The translations under genes and the position numbers were made by a program. 49,786 bases of DNA from Syntrophaceae bacterium UBA6252. Its GTDB lineage: Bacteria; Desulfobacterota; Syntrophia; Syntrophales; UBA6807. The first letter of the stretch is position 1; every line of letters begins with the position of its first letter. Shown here in pieces: positions 25,138-33,287 of this stretch. The notes beneath the pieces were generated by a model. It saw only the letters and a list, made by a program, of their open reading frames with translations. It ran no database searches and was not told the DNA's origin. The stretch covers positions 1 to 49,786 of the forward strand of contig DJVQ01000031.1 of the NCBI GenBank assembly GCA_002441265.1, written 5' to 3'.

Positions 25138-26295
25138 TCAGGCCAGGCTCGCGAGGATGTCCCTCGCGACGACCAGCCGCTGGATCTGGTTCGTTCCCTC
25201 GTAAATGGAAGTGATCCGGACGTCCCGGAAAAAGCGTTCCACGGGGAATTCCTTCGTGTACCCGTATCCGCCCAGGATCTGGATGGCGTTGTGGCAGGCC
25301 CGCTCCGCCGCTTCCGTCGCGTAGTACTTGGCCATGGAGGCCGCCCGCGCGAAGGGCTGGCCGTTTTCCTTCCGGAAGGCGGCGCTCATGAGAAGAAGGC
25401 GTGCCGCTTCGAGTTCCGTGAAGGATTCGGCGATCATCCACTGGATGGCCTGGAAGTTGGCGATGGGCTGTCCGAACTGGACCCTCTCCTTTGCGTATTT
25501 CGTGGCGTACTCGATGGCGGCGAGCCCGATTCCGAGCCCCAGCGAGCCGATGCCGATCCGGCCGCCGGCAAGCTCGCCCAAGGCGATGCGGAAGCCGTCG
25601 TTCGGCTTGCTCATGAGCCGGTTCTGGGGGATCCGGCAGTTGTCGAAGACGAGTTCGTTCGTGGCGGACGCGTGCTGTCCCATCTTGTGTTCCGCGCGGC
25701 CGACCTGGAAGCCGGGATCGTTCTGCTCCACCAGGAAGCAGCTGATGCCTCTCCCTTTGGGCGCGGCCTTGTCCGTGACGGCCCAGCAGACGAACACGCC
25801 CGCGTATTCGGCGCTGGTGATGAAGATCTTGTTGCCGTTCAGGACCCAGTGGTCGCCGTCGAGGACCGCCGAGGTGCGCATCCCCGCCGGATCGGAACCG
25901 GCGGTGGTTTCCGTGAGGCCGAAGCCGCCCGCGGGATATTCGCCGGAGCAGATTTTCGGGCAGTATTTCTTTCTCTGCTCTTCCGAGCCCACGGCCTGGA
26001 TGACTTCGGCGACCATGTTGTTCACCGACATGGTGACGCCGGTGGACGCGCAGGCCCTGCCGATTTCCGTCATGGCGAGGCTGAAGGAGACAACGCCCGC
26101 TTCCGATCCGCCGTAATCGGCCTTCACGTTGATTCCCATGAGGCCGAGATCGGCGAGTTTCTTCAGGTTTTTCAGGAAAACCTGCCGATCGTCCTTCTCG
26201 TCCAGCCTGGCGGCCACCGGCTCGAGTTCGTTCTTGGCGAAATTTCGCGCCGTTTCCTGGATCATTCTCTGGATTTCAGTTAATTCAAAGTTCAT
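25138..26295 (-). CDS. Acyl-CoA dehydrogenase
   Basis: This FAD enzyme introduces a 2,3-double bond into an acyl-CoA and passes electrons to electron-transfer flavoprotein. The 385-residue protein shows the FAD/substrate motif GGFGLTETTAGSD, then the RVQFGQPIANFQAIQ region, and QILGGYGYTKEFPVER. The catalytic base is Glu366 in SIYEGTNQIQR, the position used by short/medium-chain, butyryl- and glutaryl-type enzymes. ATG 26295 follows AAGGAGG, and an upstream in-frame extension lacks family similarity. It is separated from gctB by a strong terminator, so it is its own transcription unit. Chain length cannot be deduced safely. Confidence 0.92.
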   Translation of the reverse strand: MNFELTEIQRMIQETARNFAKNELEPVAARLDEKDDRQVFLKNLKKLADLGLMGINVKADYGGSEAGVVSFSLAMTEIGRACASTGVTMSVNNMVAEVIQAVGSEEQRKKYCPKICSGEYPAGGFGLTETTAGSDPAGMRTSAVLDGDHWVLNGNKIFITSAEYAGVFVCWAVTDKAAPKGRGISCFLVEQNDPGFQVGRAEHKMGQHASATNELVFDNCRIPQNRLMSKPNDGFRIALGELAGGRIGIGSLGLGIGLAAIEYATKYAKERVQFGQPIANFQAIQWMIAESFTELEAARLLLMSAAFRKENGQPFARAASMAKYYATEAAERACHNAIQILGGYGYTKEFPVERFFRDVRITSIYEGTNQIQRLVVARDILASLA

Positions 26296-26375
26296 TGTCC
26301 CTCCTTGCCTTCCATATGATTTGACAGCATCCCCGGCTGGTTCGGGCGATCTCTGTTGCTTTCCCATCCGTTTGT

Positions 26376-26410
26376 AAAAAGGCCGGGGAGGGGCTTGCCC
26401 CCCCCCGGCC
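26376..26410 (-). terminator. Intrinsic terminator after gctAB
   Basis: On the minus strand GGCCGGGG and CCCCGGCC arms, with an inner GGGG/CCCC stem, are followed immediately by TTTTT. It begins 13 bases after the gctB stop. Confidence 0.85.
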
Positions 26411-26422
26411 GGCTGTTTTCCC

Positions 26423-27322
26423 TTAGCTGTTGATGATCTTCAGGACGTCCGGAGGATATTCCACCTTCTGCGGGAGGAAGATCAGCTCGGCGTCGACGAA
26501 CTCGCGGAGGACAAAGAGTTCCCGGTACGTGGGATGACGGGTTTCGCCCTTCACCTTGGACACGTTCAGGTCGAAGCCGCAGTTTTCCTTCACCTTCTCG
26601 ACGGTGACACCGGGATGGTAGGTTTCGAGGTAGATTTCGCCGTTGCCGTCGAAGCGGTAGGTTCCCATGTTGGTCACCACGGCCTCGGGGCCGCAGTGCT
26701 CGAAGGGCGTTCCCTTCCAGACTTCCTTCCTCGGTCTCCATTCGCCCGTTTTCCAGTCCCAGCACCAGTGCCCGGGTGTCGTGGTGTACTCGTTCCGTTC
26801 CAGGAAACGCCTCTTTTCCTGGAGGATGATGAACGCCGTCCGGTGGGCCATGGTCCCGATGTCGGAGTTCCCGCCGCTCCCGGTGAACCGGTGCTGCGGC
26901 ATGTAGTAGTCCCCGATGGAGGTGACGTTGACTCCGCCGTACTTGTCGATGGCCGCGCCGCCGAGGAACCCCAGGGTGACGAAGCCCTGCTGGAGGTAGT
27001 AACCGAAGGTGTCCACCAGCCCGCCCAGGGAGGAACTCATGTTGGCCGCCCGCTGATCGCAGACGGACATGGGAACGTGCATGGTCTTCCCGTCACAGAT
27101 CCCCGCTTCGTAGATGAGAAGGGCGTTCGGGGCGTTGGTGAAATTCGCCGTCATGATTCCCACCATGGGAAGCCCGGTGCCGGCGAAGACGATGTCGTCG
27201 TTCCGGACCTCGTTGGCGATGGCGATGGCCATGAGTTCGGGCAGAATGTACTCGCCCGGTTTGGCGGGAACATCGGGAATGGCGTCGATCAATGCAATCA
27301 ATTCATCAATGGATTTTGCCAT
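26423..27322 (-). CDS. gctB: Glutaconate CoA-transferase-like, subunit B
   Basis: This is the beta subunit of a class I CoA-transferase that exchanges CoA between a dicarboxylic acid and acetyl-CoA or similar. The 299-residue protein follows Acidaminococcus GctB closely as I recall it: GTGLPMVG, the catalytic glutamate in YEAGI (Glu72), VNVTSIGDYYMP, RFTGSGG and EKRRFL. Keeping that Glu argues for a true CoA-transferase. IpdB-type ring-cleavage homologues, by contrast, have altered active sites. ATG 27322 follows a GGGGGGAAG stretch. It lies 17 bases after gctA and ends in a strong terminator. Confidence 0.87.
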   Translation of the reverse strand: MAKSIDELIALIDAIPDVPAKPGEYILPELMAIAIANEVRNDDIVFAGTGLPMVGIMTANFTNAPNALLIYEAGICDGKTMHVPMSVCDQRAANMSSSLGGLVDTFGYYLQQGFVTLGFLGGAAIDKYGGVNVTSIGDYYMPQHRFTGSGGNSDIGTMAHRTAFIILQEKRRFLERNEYTTTPGHWCWDWKTGEWRPRKEVWKGTPFEHCGPEAVVTNMGTYRFDGNGEIYLETYHPGVTVEKVKENCGFDLNVSKVKGETRHPTYRELFVLREFVDAELIFLPQKVEYPPDVLKIINS

Positions 27323-27339
27323 GGTTCTTCCCCCCTTTC

Positions 27340-28395
27340 TTAGTAACCGCTTCGGATGACCGACAAGGGCATCTTCATCCTCGGCGCCGGTTTCTTGCCC
27401 CTCAGGATCCGCGTGCTGTACCCGATCACGCTGTCCGCCTTGAGTTCCAGGAGCCGCTTGACGCCGACCTTCGTCATGAGGTCTTCCCAGCTCTTCGGCC
27501 CGTAGATCCATTCATCGACCCACTTCTTCATGTCTTCCTCGTTCCGGGAGGCGGCGTCCATCCCCCGCATGAAGGGGGCGTCATAGTCGTAGTAGAACGG
27601 AACGGCGCTCGGATAGCCGGCGTACGCCTGGGGAACGACAGCGTCCACGGTGAAGTAGGGGATCTGGTTCTGCTCGGGGTTTTTCCGGAGTTCCGCTTCG
27701 GGGACCAGTTCCTCGCACGTGAGGATGACCTTGTCCGCGGCGAAGCAGAGTTCCTTGTCGATGGTCCCGATGCCTCTCCACCTCGCCGTTCCCTTGTCGC
27801 CGGCCTGGGCGACGTGGATGAAGGCGATGTCGGGCCGCGCCGCGGGAAGGAGGTAGACGAGGCCGTCCTTCCAGAAGGGGTCCTCCATGGGGATGTATTT
27901 TTTGAAGGGGATCTTCGGATGCTTGCCGTCTCTCAGTCCGGCCTTTCCGAGGGCGTCGTACTTGTTGTTGTAGAGGTCCGAGCCCAGGGGGGCATGATAG
28001 GGGATGAAGGGCGCGCCGATGGCGCCTGCGAGGAACCGCATGGCCATCGCCCCGTGGGAATAGTCCTCGAGAATGATCTTGCCCCTCTTATAATGCCGTT
28101 CCATGTTGACATCGAGTTTCCCGGCCATTTCGCCCCAGCCCATCCAGTCCGTCTCATAGATCTTGATGGCCCCGACGGCGTTCAGAAGCCAGGTGCAGCA
28201 ACTGCCGTGCCGGTCGATGACATGGAAATCCTTCTTGCCCTGCCGGATCATCTCCCAGGTCAGGGCCACCGGGTTCCGGTTGAACCCGGTGAAACCGCTG
28301 AAAGCCACGACCATCCCGTCCTTGACGTGTTTTTTGATCGCCTCTTCCAGGGTCAAAATCTCTGCTTTCTTCGTTTTCTCCCGAAGTTTGCGCAT
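27340..28395 (-). CDS. gctA: Glutaconate CoA-transferase-like, subunit A
   Basis: This is the alpha subunit that pairs with gctB (351 residues). It shows DGMVVAFSGFTGFNRNP near the N-terminus, GSDLYNN in the centre, and RPDIAFIHVAQAGDKGTARWRG, which belongs to the CoA-transferase I fold. Length is a little above the 320 residues of the classical subunit. ATG 28395 follows GAAAGGAGG. The true acid substrate may be glutaconate, a 2-hydroxy acid, or an aromatic-pathway intermediate. No 2-hydroxyacyl-CoA dehydratase genes are nearby, so amino-acid fermentation through hydroxyglutarate is not supported here. Confidence 0.85.
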   Translation of the reverse strand: MRKLREKTKKAEILTLEEAIKKHVKDGMVVAFSGFTGFNRNPVALTWEMIRQGKKDFHVIDRHGSCCTWLLNAVGAIKIYETDWMGWGEMAGKLDVNMERHYKRGKIILEDYSHGAMAMRFLAGAIGAPFIPYHAPLGSDLYNNKYDALGKAGLRDGKHPKIPFKKYIPMEDPFWKDGLVYLLPAARPDIAFIHVAQAGDKGTARWRGIGTIDKELCFAADKVILTCEELVPEAELRKNPEQNQIPYFTVDAVVPQAYAGYPSAVPFYYDYDAPFMRGMDAASRNEEDMKKWVDEWIYGPKSWEDLMTKVGVKRLLELKADSVIGYSTRILRGKKPAPRMKMPLSVIRSGY

Positions 28396-28476
28396 ATTTC
28401 CCTCCTTTCAGGAATTTACTTCGAGTCGTCACCTGCGCAAATCATACGCTCAATGCCCCTTGCCTCAGGAATGCCT

Positions 28477-28487
28477 TCACCTCCTTT
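28477..28487 (-). promoter_or_regulatory. Leader motif AAAGGAGGTGA before gctA
   Basis: Same core and near-identical flanks (GGAAAGGAGGTGA then AGGCA) as at 24826-24836, at a similar distance from the first gene. A short reading frame with an ATT at good spacing would run to a TAA just before gctA, but an ATT start would be exceptional. Confidence 0.3.
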
Positions 28488-28524
28488 CCACTGGGGTAGC
28501 ACCGGAATCGATCCGTCGTGCTCC

Positions 28525-28719
28525 GACGGCTTCGTAAAAAACCATTTTACGAATTCGCCATGTTCTGACAGCCCGGCAAAAAGTCCCTCTGCTGTGTTAT
28601 CCTTCATCCCCGATCCCCGCGGCGTACCGGAAGTACGCGCCGGTCATCGTGATTCAGGTGCCTTGCCCCTGGGGCTTTTTCCCTTGCCGTTCTAAAAACG
28701 CAGTTCTGACCTTTTTTAC
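28525..28719 (+). repeat. Dispersed intergenic repeat, copy C (long variant)
   Basis: It starts GACGGCTTCGTAAAAA, then has about 45 bases not seen in other copies (including TTTTACGAATTCGCCATG). It resumes with AAAAAGTCCCTCTGCTGTG, GGCGTACCGGAAGTACGC and a CTTTTTTACGG right end. It looks like two repeat units partly fused. It fills most of the 331-base gap between gctA and buk. Confidence 0.7.
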
Positions 28720-28726
28720 GGGGCCC

Positions 28727-29800
28727 TCATGTCCTGTTGTAATCGAGAAGGGGTTCCTCGCCCTTCCAGATCCGCATCCCGCCCTCGGCGAGCGCTTTCA
28801 TCTCGTCCTCCCCGGGGGACAGGTACACGGGGGCGAGAAACGATACACGATCGCGGATCCATCGGGTGAGCATCTCCGAATGGGCGAGCCCGCCCGTCAG
28901 AATGATCCCGTCCACCTTCCCCCGGAGGACCGTAGCCATGGCCCCGATGTCCTTGGCCGTCTGGTAGGCCATGGCTTCGTAAATGATCCGCGCCTTTTCG
29001 TCGCCTCCCGCGATGCGGGATTCCACCTCCCGGGCGTCCTTCGTACCCAGGTATGCCGCCAGTCCCCCTTCTCCCACCAGGCGGCGAAGCAGGTCCCCGC
29101 GGTCGGTTTTTCCCGCGAGATCGACCAGGTCCGTCGCGGGCAGTCCCCCCGCCCGTTCCGGGGTGAAGGGCCCTTCGGCAAGGCCGTGGGTGCAGTCGAC
29201 GACCTTTCCCTTCCCGTGGGCCCCCACGGTGATTCCCCCGCCCAGGTGGGCGACGACGAAATTCATCTCCTCGTAGCGCTTTCCCAGCTGCTTCGAGACC
29301 TTCCTTGCCGCCGCCTTCTGGTTCAGGGCATGGAAGGCGCTTTTGCGCTCGATTTCCGGGATGCCGGATATCCGGGCAAGGGGTTCGAACTCGTCGGTGC
29401 TCGGCGGGTCCACCACCAGGGCGTTCTTCCCGAATTCGCCGCCAAGGGCGAGGGCGAGCGCCGGCCCGATCGCCGACGGGTGCATCCCGTATTTTCCGTT
29501 CATGAGGTCGACCGTCATCCGTTCGTCGATCCGGTAGGCCCCCGCGGGTCCCGGTTTCCCGAGGCCGCCCCTGCTGATGAAAAGATCGATGCCGGCAAGG
29601 TCGATCCCGTTCTCCTCCAGGAAGCGCATGAGTCCCTGCCGCCGGAGGGGAAGCTGGTCGGCCGGGGTCCTGCATGCCGCGAGGGAGGCGCCGTCCAGCG
29701 GAATGTTTTTTTCCGCCGCGATGCCCCTTCCGTCGAAGTACGCCGCCTTCGTCGAGGTGGAGCCCACGTTGAGAATGAGAAATCTCGGATTATCCTTCAT
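28727..29800 (-). CDS. buk: Butyrate kinase
   Basis: This enzyme phosphorylates butyrate or, in the catabolic direction, makes ATP from butyryl phosphate. The 357-residue product fits the family length and shows the ATP-binding start LNVGSTSTKAAYF, VVAHLGGGITVGAHGKGKVVD and ILTGGLAHSEM of the acetokinase/ASKHA fold. ATG 29800 lies inside the end of ptb (11-base overlap). It is the last gene of ptb-like/ptb/buk, and the repeat copy C follows. Branched-chain acyl phosphates are alternative substrates. Confidence 0.92.
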   Translation of the reverse strand: MKDNPRFLILNVGSTSTKAAYFDGRGIAAEKNIPLDGASLAACRTPADQLPLRRQGLMRFLEENGIDLAGIDLFISRGGLGKPGPAGAYRIDERMTVDLMNGKYGMHPSAIGPALALALGGEFGKNALVVDPPSTDEFEPLARISGIPEIERKSAFHALNQKAAARKVSKQLGKRYEEMNFVVAHLGGGITVGAHGKGKVVDCTHGLAEGPFTPERAGGLPATDLVDLAGKTDRGDLLRRLVGEGGLAAYLGTKDAREVESRIAGGDEKARIIYEAMAYQTAKDIGAMATVLRGKVDGIILTGGLAHSEMLTRWIRDRVSFLAPVYLSPGEDEMKALAEGGMRIWKGEEPLLDYNRT

Positions 29801-30698
29801 CGTGTTTCCTTTTGGCGTTCACGAGGACCGCGAGCGCGATTTGAACGATCCTCATTTCTCCCGATACGGCGGGATGGAGGGGGAGGACGGGTCGAAGGCC
29901 GCTCACCAGGACGCCCGCCATGGGCATGGCGCCGATGAACACCAGGAGTTCGGAAAGGGCATATCCCGATTCCAGGTCGGGCAGGAGGTAGATGTCGACG
30001 TTTCCCGTGACGGGGCTCCGGACGCCTTTCCTGGACGCCGCCCGTTCGCTCAGGGCGCAGTCGATGTCCAGGGGGCCTTCCGCGACGGCGTTCCCGAACT
30101 GTCCCCGTTCCGCCATCTTGGACAGGACGGCCGCGTCGAGGGTGGACGGGATGTTCGGGTTGACCTGCTCGATGGCTGCCAGAAGGGCGACCCGGGGAGA
30201 CGGAATTTCCAGGGCGGAAGCGACGAAAAGGGCGTTTTCCAGGATCCGCCGCTTGTCTTCGAGCGTCGGGGACGGGTGAACCAGCGTGTCCGTCAGCAGG
30301 ATGAGCCGGCTGCTCTTTTTCAGCGGGAACAGGGAAACGTAGCTTGCCGGCCCTTTCAGAAGCGGGCCGCCGTTCCCGTGGAGAAGCGTCCCGACAAAGG
30401 ACCGGGGGGCGCCGTCCCCCTGCATCAGGATGTCCGCCCGGCCGGTTCCGAGAAGCTCGGCGGCCTTTCGGACGGCCAGGTCCGGATCCTCCTCACCGAT
30501 GAGGTGCTCCGGGCGGATCGAACCTTTCAGAAGTCCCCGGTATCGTTCGATGTCGCCCACCAGGAGCGGGGCGGCGAGGCCCAGATCCCGGGCCTTCAGG
30601 GCCTCCCGGACCGATATTTCGGAAAGGGGCGCCACCGCCAGGACCGCCGGTCCCGAGGAGATCGCCTTTCCGAGAAGGTCCTGGAACGACCCGATCAT
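29790..30698 (-). CDS. ptb: Phosphate butyryltransferase
   Basis: Ptb exchanges CoA for phosphate on butyryl-CoA, feeding butyrate kinase for substrate-level ATP. The 302-residue protein has the Pta/Ptb frame: LAAPLLVGD, GRADILMQGD, RLILLTDTLVHPSPTLEDK, EQVNPNIPSTLDA. ATG 30698 has GGAGG seven bases upstream and overlaps the preceding gene by ATGA. A 571-codon frame reaching back to 31505 is only an antisense-like extension over the neighbour. Position next to buk makes the assignment secure. Confidence 0.9.
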   Translation of the reverse strand: MIGSFQDLLGKAISSGPAVLAVAPLSEISVREALKARDLGLAAPLLVGDIERYRGLLKGSIRPEHLIGEEDPDLAVRKAAELLGTGRADILMQGDGAPRSFVGTLLHGNGGPLLKGPASYVSLFPLKKSSRLILLTDTLVHPSPTLEDKRRILENALFVASALEIPSPRVALLAAIEQVNPNIPSTLDAAVLSKMAERGQFGNAVAEGPLDIDCALSERAASRKGVRSPVTGNVDIYLLPDLESGYALSELLVFIGAMPMAGVLVSGLRPVLPLHPAVSGEMRIVQIALAVLVNAKRKHDEG

Positions 30699-31612
30699 GT
30701 TTTTTCCTCCAGGCTCTCCGCGACGACGAGACCGAGGGCCAGTTCGCCCTCGATGGAATCGCGGAAGTCCGACCGGGACGGGATGATGACCGGCCCCCGG
30801 GAGGTGACCACCAGGGAGCGGCGCTTCACATCGAGAAAAAAGTCGAGCTTGACGAGGATGTTTCCCGTGTCGAGATTGGGAACGAGCAGGATTTCCGCTA
30901 TTTCCCCGGGGTGGATCTCTTCCGGATCCCCCAGGGGGGGGCTTCTCCGGAGGAACATGCCGGAAAAAGTCGTCCCTTCGACGACTTCGCATGTTCCGAG
31001 CGTCCCTTCGGAACAGGCGGCCCGAAGCTGTTCCCAGTCCTTCAGGGAGCCTGAGGAATTGGACCCGGTCAGCGGCGCCGAAAGAACGGCGATCCGCGGT
31101 TTTTCGTACCCGAGGAGATGAAAAAGGAAAACGGCGTTCCGGAGGATTTTCACCTTGGCCGGGAAATCGGGACGGATGTTCACCCCCGTATCGGTAAGCG
31201 AGGTGAGCCGGTTCACCCCGGGAATGTCCCACAGGGAAACGACGCTGACGTTCCTTCCCGTGCCCGCTTTTCCTTCCTCCCGGATGATGGACCTGTAGAT
31301 GAACGCCGTCGGTATCTGGCCCTTGCTGATCAGGTCGACGCGGCCATCGAAGAGCATCGAGGTCCCCAGGTCCGAAACGGCCTGGCGGTCCTTCCGGTGA
31401 AGGACTTCCTTGTTTTCCAGGGAGAAGCCGATGCGGTCGGCCGCCTTCCGGATCCTGTCGCTGTCCCCGATCAGGACGGGTTCCACCCATCCTTTCTCGT
31501 GGCACGACCGGATCGCCTGAAGAAATTCCTCATCCTCCGGGGCGAGAACGGCCAGTTTTCTCTTTTTGCCGGCCGCCGCCCGGTGATCGACCTCGGCGAA
31601 TGATCTGATCAA
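30695..31612 (-). CDS. Second phosphate acyltransferase-like protein (Ptb paralogue)
   Basis: This 305-residue protein has the same fold and length as Ptb (AVLAPEDEEFLQAI, VEPVLIGDSDRIR, GRVDLISKGQIPTAFI, VLSAPLTGSNSSGS). It differs at several places. The LTDTGVN stretch replaces LTDTLVHPSP, and a 40-residue middle region is unlike its neighbour. It may use another acyl-CoA, act as a regulatory subunit, or be an acyl-phosphate-forming enzyme for a different chain length. The start is TTG 31612 after a G-run, since no ATG is available. It is first in a three-gene unit with four-base overlap. Confidence 0.75.
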   Translation of the reverse strand: MIRSFAEVDHRAAAGKKRKLAVLAPEDEEFLQAIRSCHEKGWVEPVLIGDSDRIRKAADRIGFSLENKEVLHRKDRQAVSDLGTSMLFDGRVDLISKGQIPTAFIYRSIIREEGKAGTGRNVSVVSLWDIPGVNRLTSLTDTGVNIRPDFPAKVKILRNAVFLFHLLGYEKPRIAVLSAPLTGSNSSGSLKDWEQLRAACSEGTLGTCEVVEGTTFSGMFLRRSPPLGDPEEIHPGEIAEILLVPNLDTGNILVKLDFFLDVKRRSLVVTSRGPVIIPSRSDFRDSIEGELALGLVVAESLEEKT

Positions 31613-31781
31613 AAAGTCCCCCCCTCATGTCATGTTGCGAAAAGGGAAGAATCAACCAAGATGCGGTATAAAAGAGCGAAACGAGGACACGGCGTGGGAG
31701 ATCGCTTCATCTCACGCTGGACGAACGGTTCGTTTTGCGGCTCTTCGTGGAACGGATGGAGTGGTGAATGATGGCCCCAAA

Positions 31782-31843
31782 ATACCTTTGCCCACATCAC
31801 TCGACGCTGATGTAGGTATATTGAATTGACAAGAGGCTGTCAA
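31782..31843 (+). promoter_or_regulatory. Hairpin and TTGACA/TGTCAA inverted repeat in divergent gap
   Basis: The gap 31613-32039 separates the divergent ptb-like gene from a small membrane protein gene. ATACC..ACATCA..TGATGT..GGTAT forms a hairpin at 31782-31819. TTGACA (31826-31831) and TGTCAA (31838-31843) are inverted around six bases and could be an operator or two opposed -35 boxes. A second A/T-flanked hairpin lies at about 31899-31940. No gene is supported here. Confidence 0.35.
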
Positions 31844-32039
31844 GGGAAAAGTGATGCGTTCCCGCCGATCTTTCCGGTCCCGGCGGGGGCGGGGGACGGT
31901 CCCTTTTTTCCGTTCCGGCGGACGGCCGGAAAAAGGTCCCGGACATTTACGGATGCGGGAGGGGCCGGCCCGGAAATCCTTGGATTTTCTTCGACCGCTG
32001 TGCTAATCAGGGAAAAAACGAAACCGGTGAGGTGCGTTC

Positions 32040-32369
32040 ATGGAAAGTTTCATCCAGTATCTTACGGCACATCCCATCGCGGCCGTCGTGCTTGCCGTTC
32101 TGGTCCTCCTCCTCATCTATTTCGTCCTGAAGCAGGCCCTCAAGCTCGTCCTGATCGTCGGTATCGTCCTCATCGCCGTGGGGGGCTACTACTATTACAA
32201 GGCGCCGGAGGAGTTCCCGCAGACGGTGAAGGAGGCGGTGACGACGGTGAAGGAGCAGGCGGGGAACCTCGTGGAAAAGGGAAAGACCGCCGTGGAGAAG
32301 GGAAAGGAAATCGCGTCGGATCTCGGGAAGGTGGTCAAGGAAAGTCAGGAAAAGGATTCCGGGAAGTAG
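32040..32369 (+). CDS. Small membrane protein with C-terminal amphipathic helix
   Basis: This is a 109-residue protein of unknown function. Two adjoining hydrophobic segments (about 12-30 and 34-49) are followed by a charged Lys/Glu/Val repeat-like helix (TVKEAVTTVKEQ, VEKGKTAVEKGKE) that resembles LEA/YtxH-type stress proteins. ATG 32040 follows GAGGTG. It has no close neighbours on its strand and probably makes its own transcript. A cell-envelope or stress role is a guess from composition. Confidence 0.65.
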   Translation: MESFIQYLTAHPIAAVVLAVLVLLLIYFVLKQALKLVLIVGIVLIAVGGYYYYKAPEEFPQTVKEAVTTVKEQAGNLVEKGKTAVEKGKEIASDLGKVVKESQEKDSGK

Positions 32370-32518
32370 CGGACGCCTGAAGGTCTGAACAACGCGTTTT
32401 CGAACGGCAAACGTAGAAGTTCCACAGCAACGCCGTTGACTCGCCTCCAAAACCGTCCCGCGCCCTTCGACGGCTATTTTCTGCGGTAAAAATCCCGGTG
32501 GATGATAAGGATCTTCAA

Positions 32519-32664
32519 ATGGAATCCGGGGCTTCAGCCCCGGTTGGGACGAGGAAGTTCGGATTGATGCGGCGGTTCCCGGGGGCGATGGGGTTTTGAA
32601 TGGAATCCAAGGCTTCAGCCCCGGTTGAAACGGGAGACGTCGGGTCGATGCGGCTGTTCCCGGG
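32519..32664 (+). repeat. Two tandem 65-bp units, period 81 bp
   Basis: Units begin ATGGAATCC at 32519 and 32600 and end TTCCCGGG. Both include a CTTCAGCCCCGGTTG block, and the first has a GGGGCTTCAGCCCC hairpin. They differ at several positions. The antisense reading frame across them (PGTAAS.. twice) is a product of the repeat. They occupy much of the gap 32370-32695. Confidence 0.65.
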
Positions 32665-32668
32665 CAAC

Positions 32669-32698
32669 ACAGCATATGGACTTTTTACGAAGCCGTCA
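32669..32698 (-). repeat. Dispersed repeat fragment G (left end, inverted)
   Basis: The complement reads TGACGGCTTCGTAAAAAGTC then CATATGCTGT, the first 30 bases of the repeat. Its leading TGA is the stop codon of the ferredoxin gene at 32696. The rest of the repeat is missing, replaced by the tandem units. Confidence 0.7.
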
Positions 32699-33139
32699 CA
32701 GGAGGTTGATTTCCATCGCCCGGGCCGGACAGGCGGTCACGCAGATCTCGCAGCCGCTGCATTTTTCCGGGTCGAAGTGCACCTGCATGGTGCTCCGGTC
32801 CAGGGAAAGGGCGTCGGTGGAACAGAAGGCGACGCAGGCGCCGCAGTGGACGCACCGGTCCATGTTTCTGGAGACCCGTTTCGACAGGGGTTCGACGAAA
32901 ACGCCCGATTCCTTGAGATACTGGATCCCCCGGTCGAAATTCTCCTTCGTGCCCACGAGATCGAGGACGAGAAGTCCCTCTCTCCTGGGGAAGATCCTCG
33001 CCTTCAGGATGTTGAAGGCGAGATCGAAGTCCTTCACGAGCCGGTAGACGATCGGTTTGTCCACGATTTCCGCGGAATACCGGACAATGATCTTTCTCGA
33101 GTACGGTGCCTCTTCGGGGCGGTTCGCTGGTGTTCCCAT
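32696..33139 (-). CDS. NIL-domain protein with two [4Fe-4S] clusters
   Basis: This 147-residue protein has an N-terminal NIL domain (about 14-90, seen in MetN-type regulators and ferredoxins of anaerobes). It is followed by a bacterial ferredoxin domain with Cys 96, 99, 102 and 106 and Cys 127, 130, 133 and 137 (CVHCGACVAFC and CSGCEICVTAC). Such proteins are linked to sulfur or homocysteine metabolism in anaerobes, but the partner here is not evident. ATG 33139 follows AGGGAAAATAACAGG. An upstream extension to 33568 is only an antisense shadow of the next gene. The stop lies in a repeat end. Confidence 0.88.
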   Translation of the reverse strand: MGTPANRPEEAPYSRKIIVRYSAEIVDKPIVYRLVKDFDLAFNILKARIFPRREGLLVLDLVGTKENFDRGIQYLKESGVFVEPLSKRVSRNMDRCVHCGACVAFCSTDALSLDRSTMQVHFDPEKCSGCEICVTACPARAMEINLL

Positions 33140-33287
33140 ACCTGTTATTTTCCCTGATGCAGTCTGTTTCTCCGTGCGGCCGGCGACCCCGGCGAAACGA
33201 TTGTCCCTACGACGGCCCTTGCGGGGAGAAGTTCCCTGCGGGTCCGGCGCCGCACCACTTGAGGGTATCCGAAAGAAGGAAGTCCTG

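Noticed and set aside
27340..28395. IpdA-type steroid ring hydrolase instead of GctA
   Set aside because: Partner GctB keeps the catalytic Glu of true CoA-transferases and no steroid genes are near.
28416..28607. 63-codon ORF ending just before gctA
   Set aside because: Overlaps repeat copy C; only the last codons follow a ribosome-binding-like sequence, and they lack a normal start.
27292..28695. 467-codon plus-strand frame over gctA
   Set aside because: Antisense shadow of gctA, which has clear motifs and a strong ribosome-binding site.
29790..31505. 571-codon version of ptb
   Set aside because: The first 270 codons are the wrong frame of the neighbouring gene; real start at 30698 has GGAGG and ATGA overlap.
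32519..32664. CRISPR-like array
   Set aside because: Only two units, no constant spacer length pattern, units of 65 bp with internal hairpin and no cas genes.
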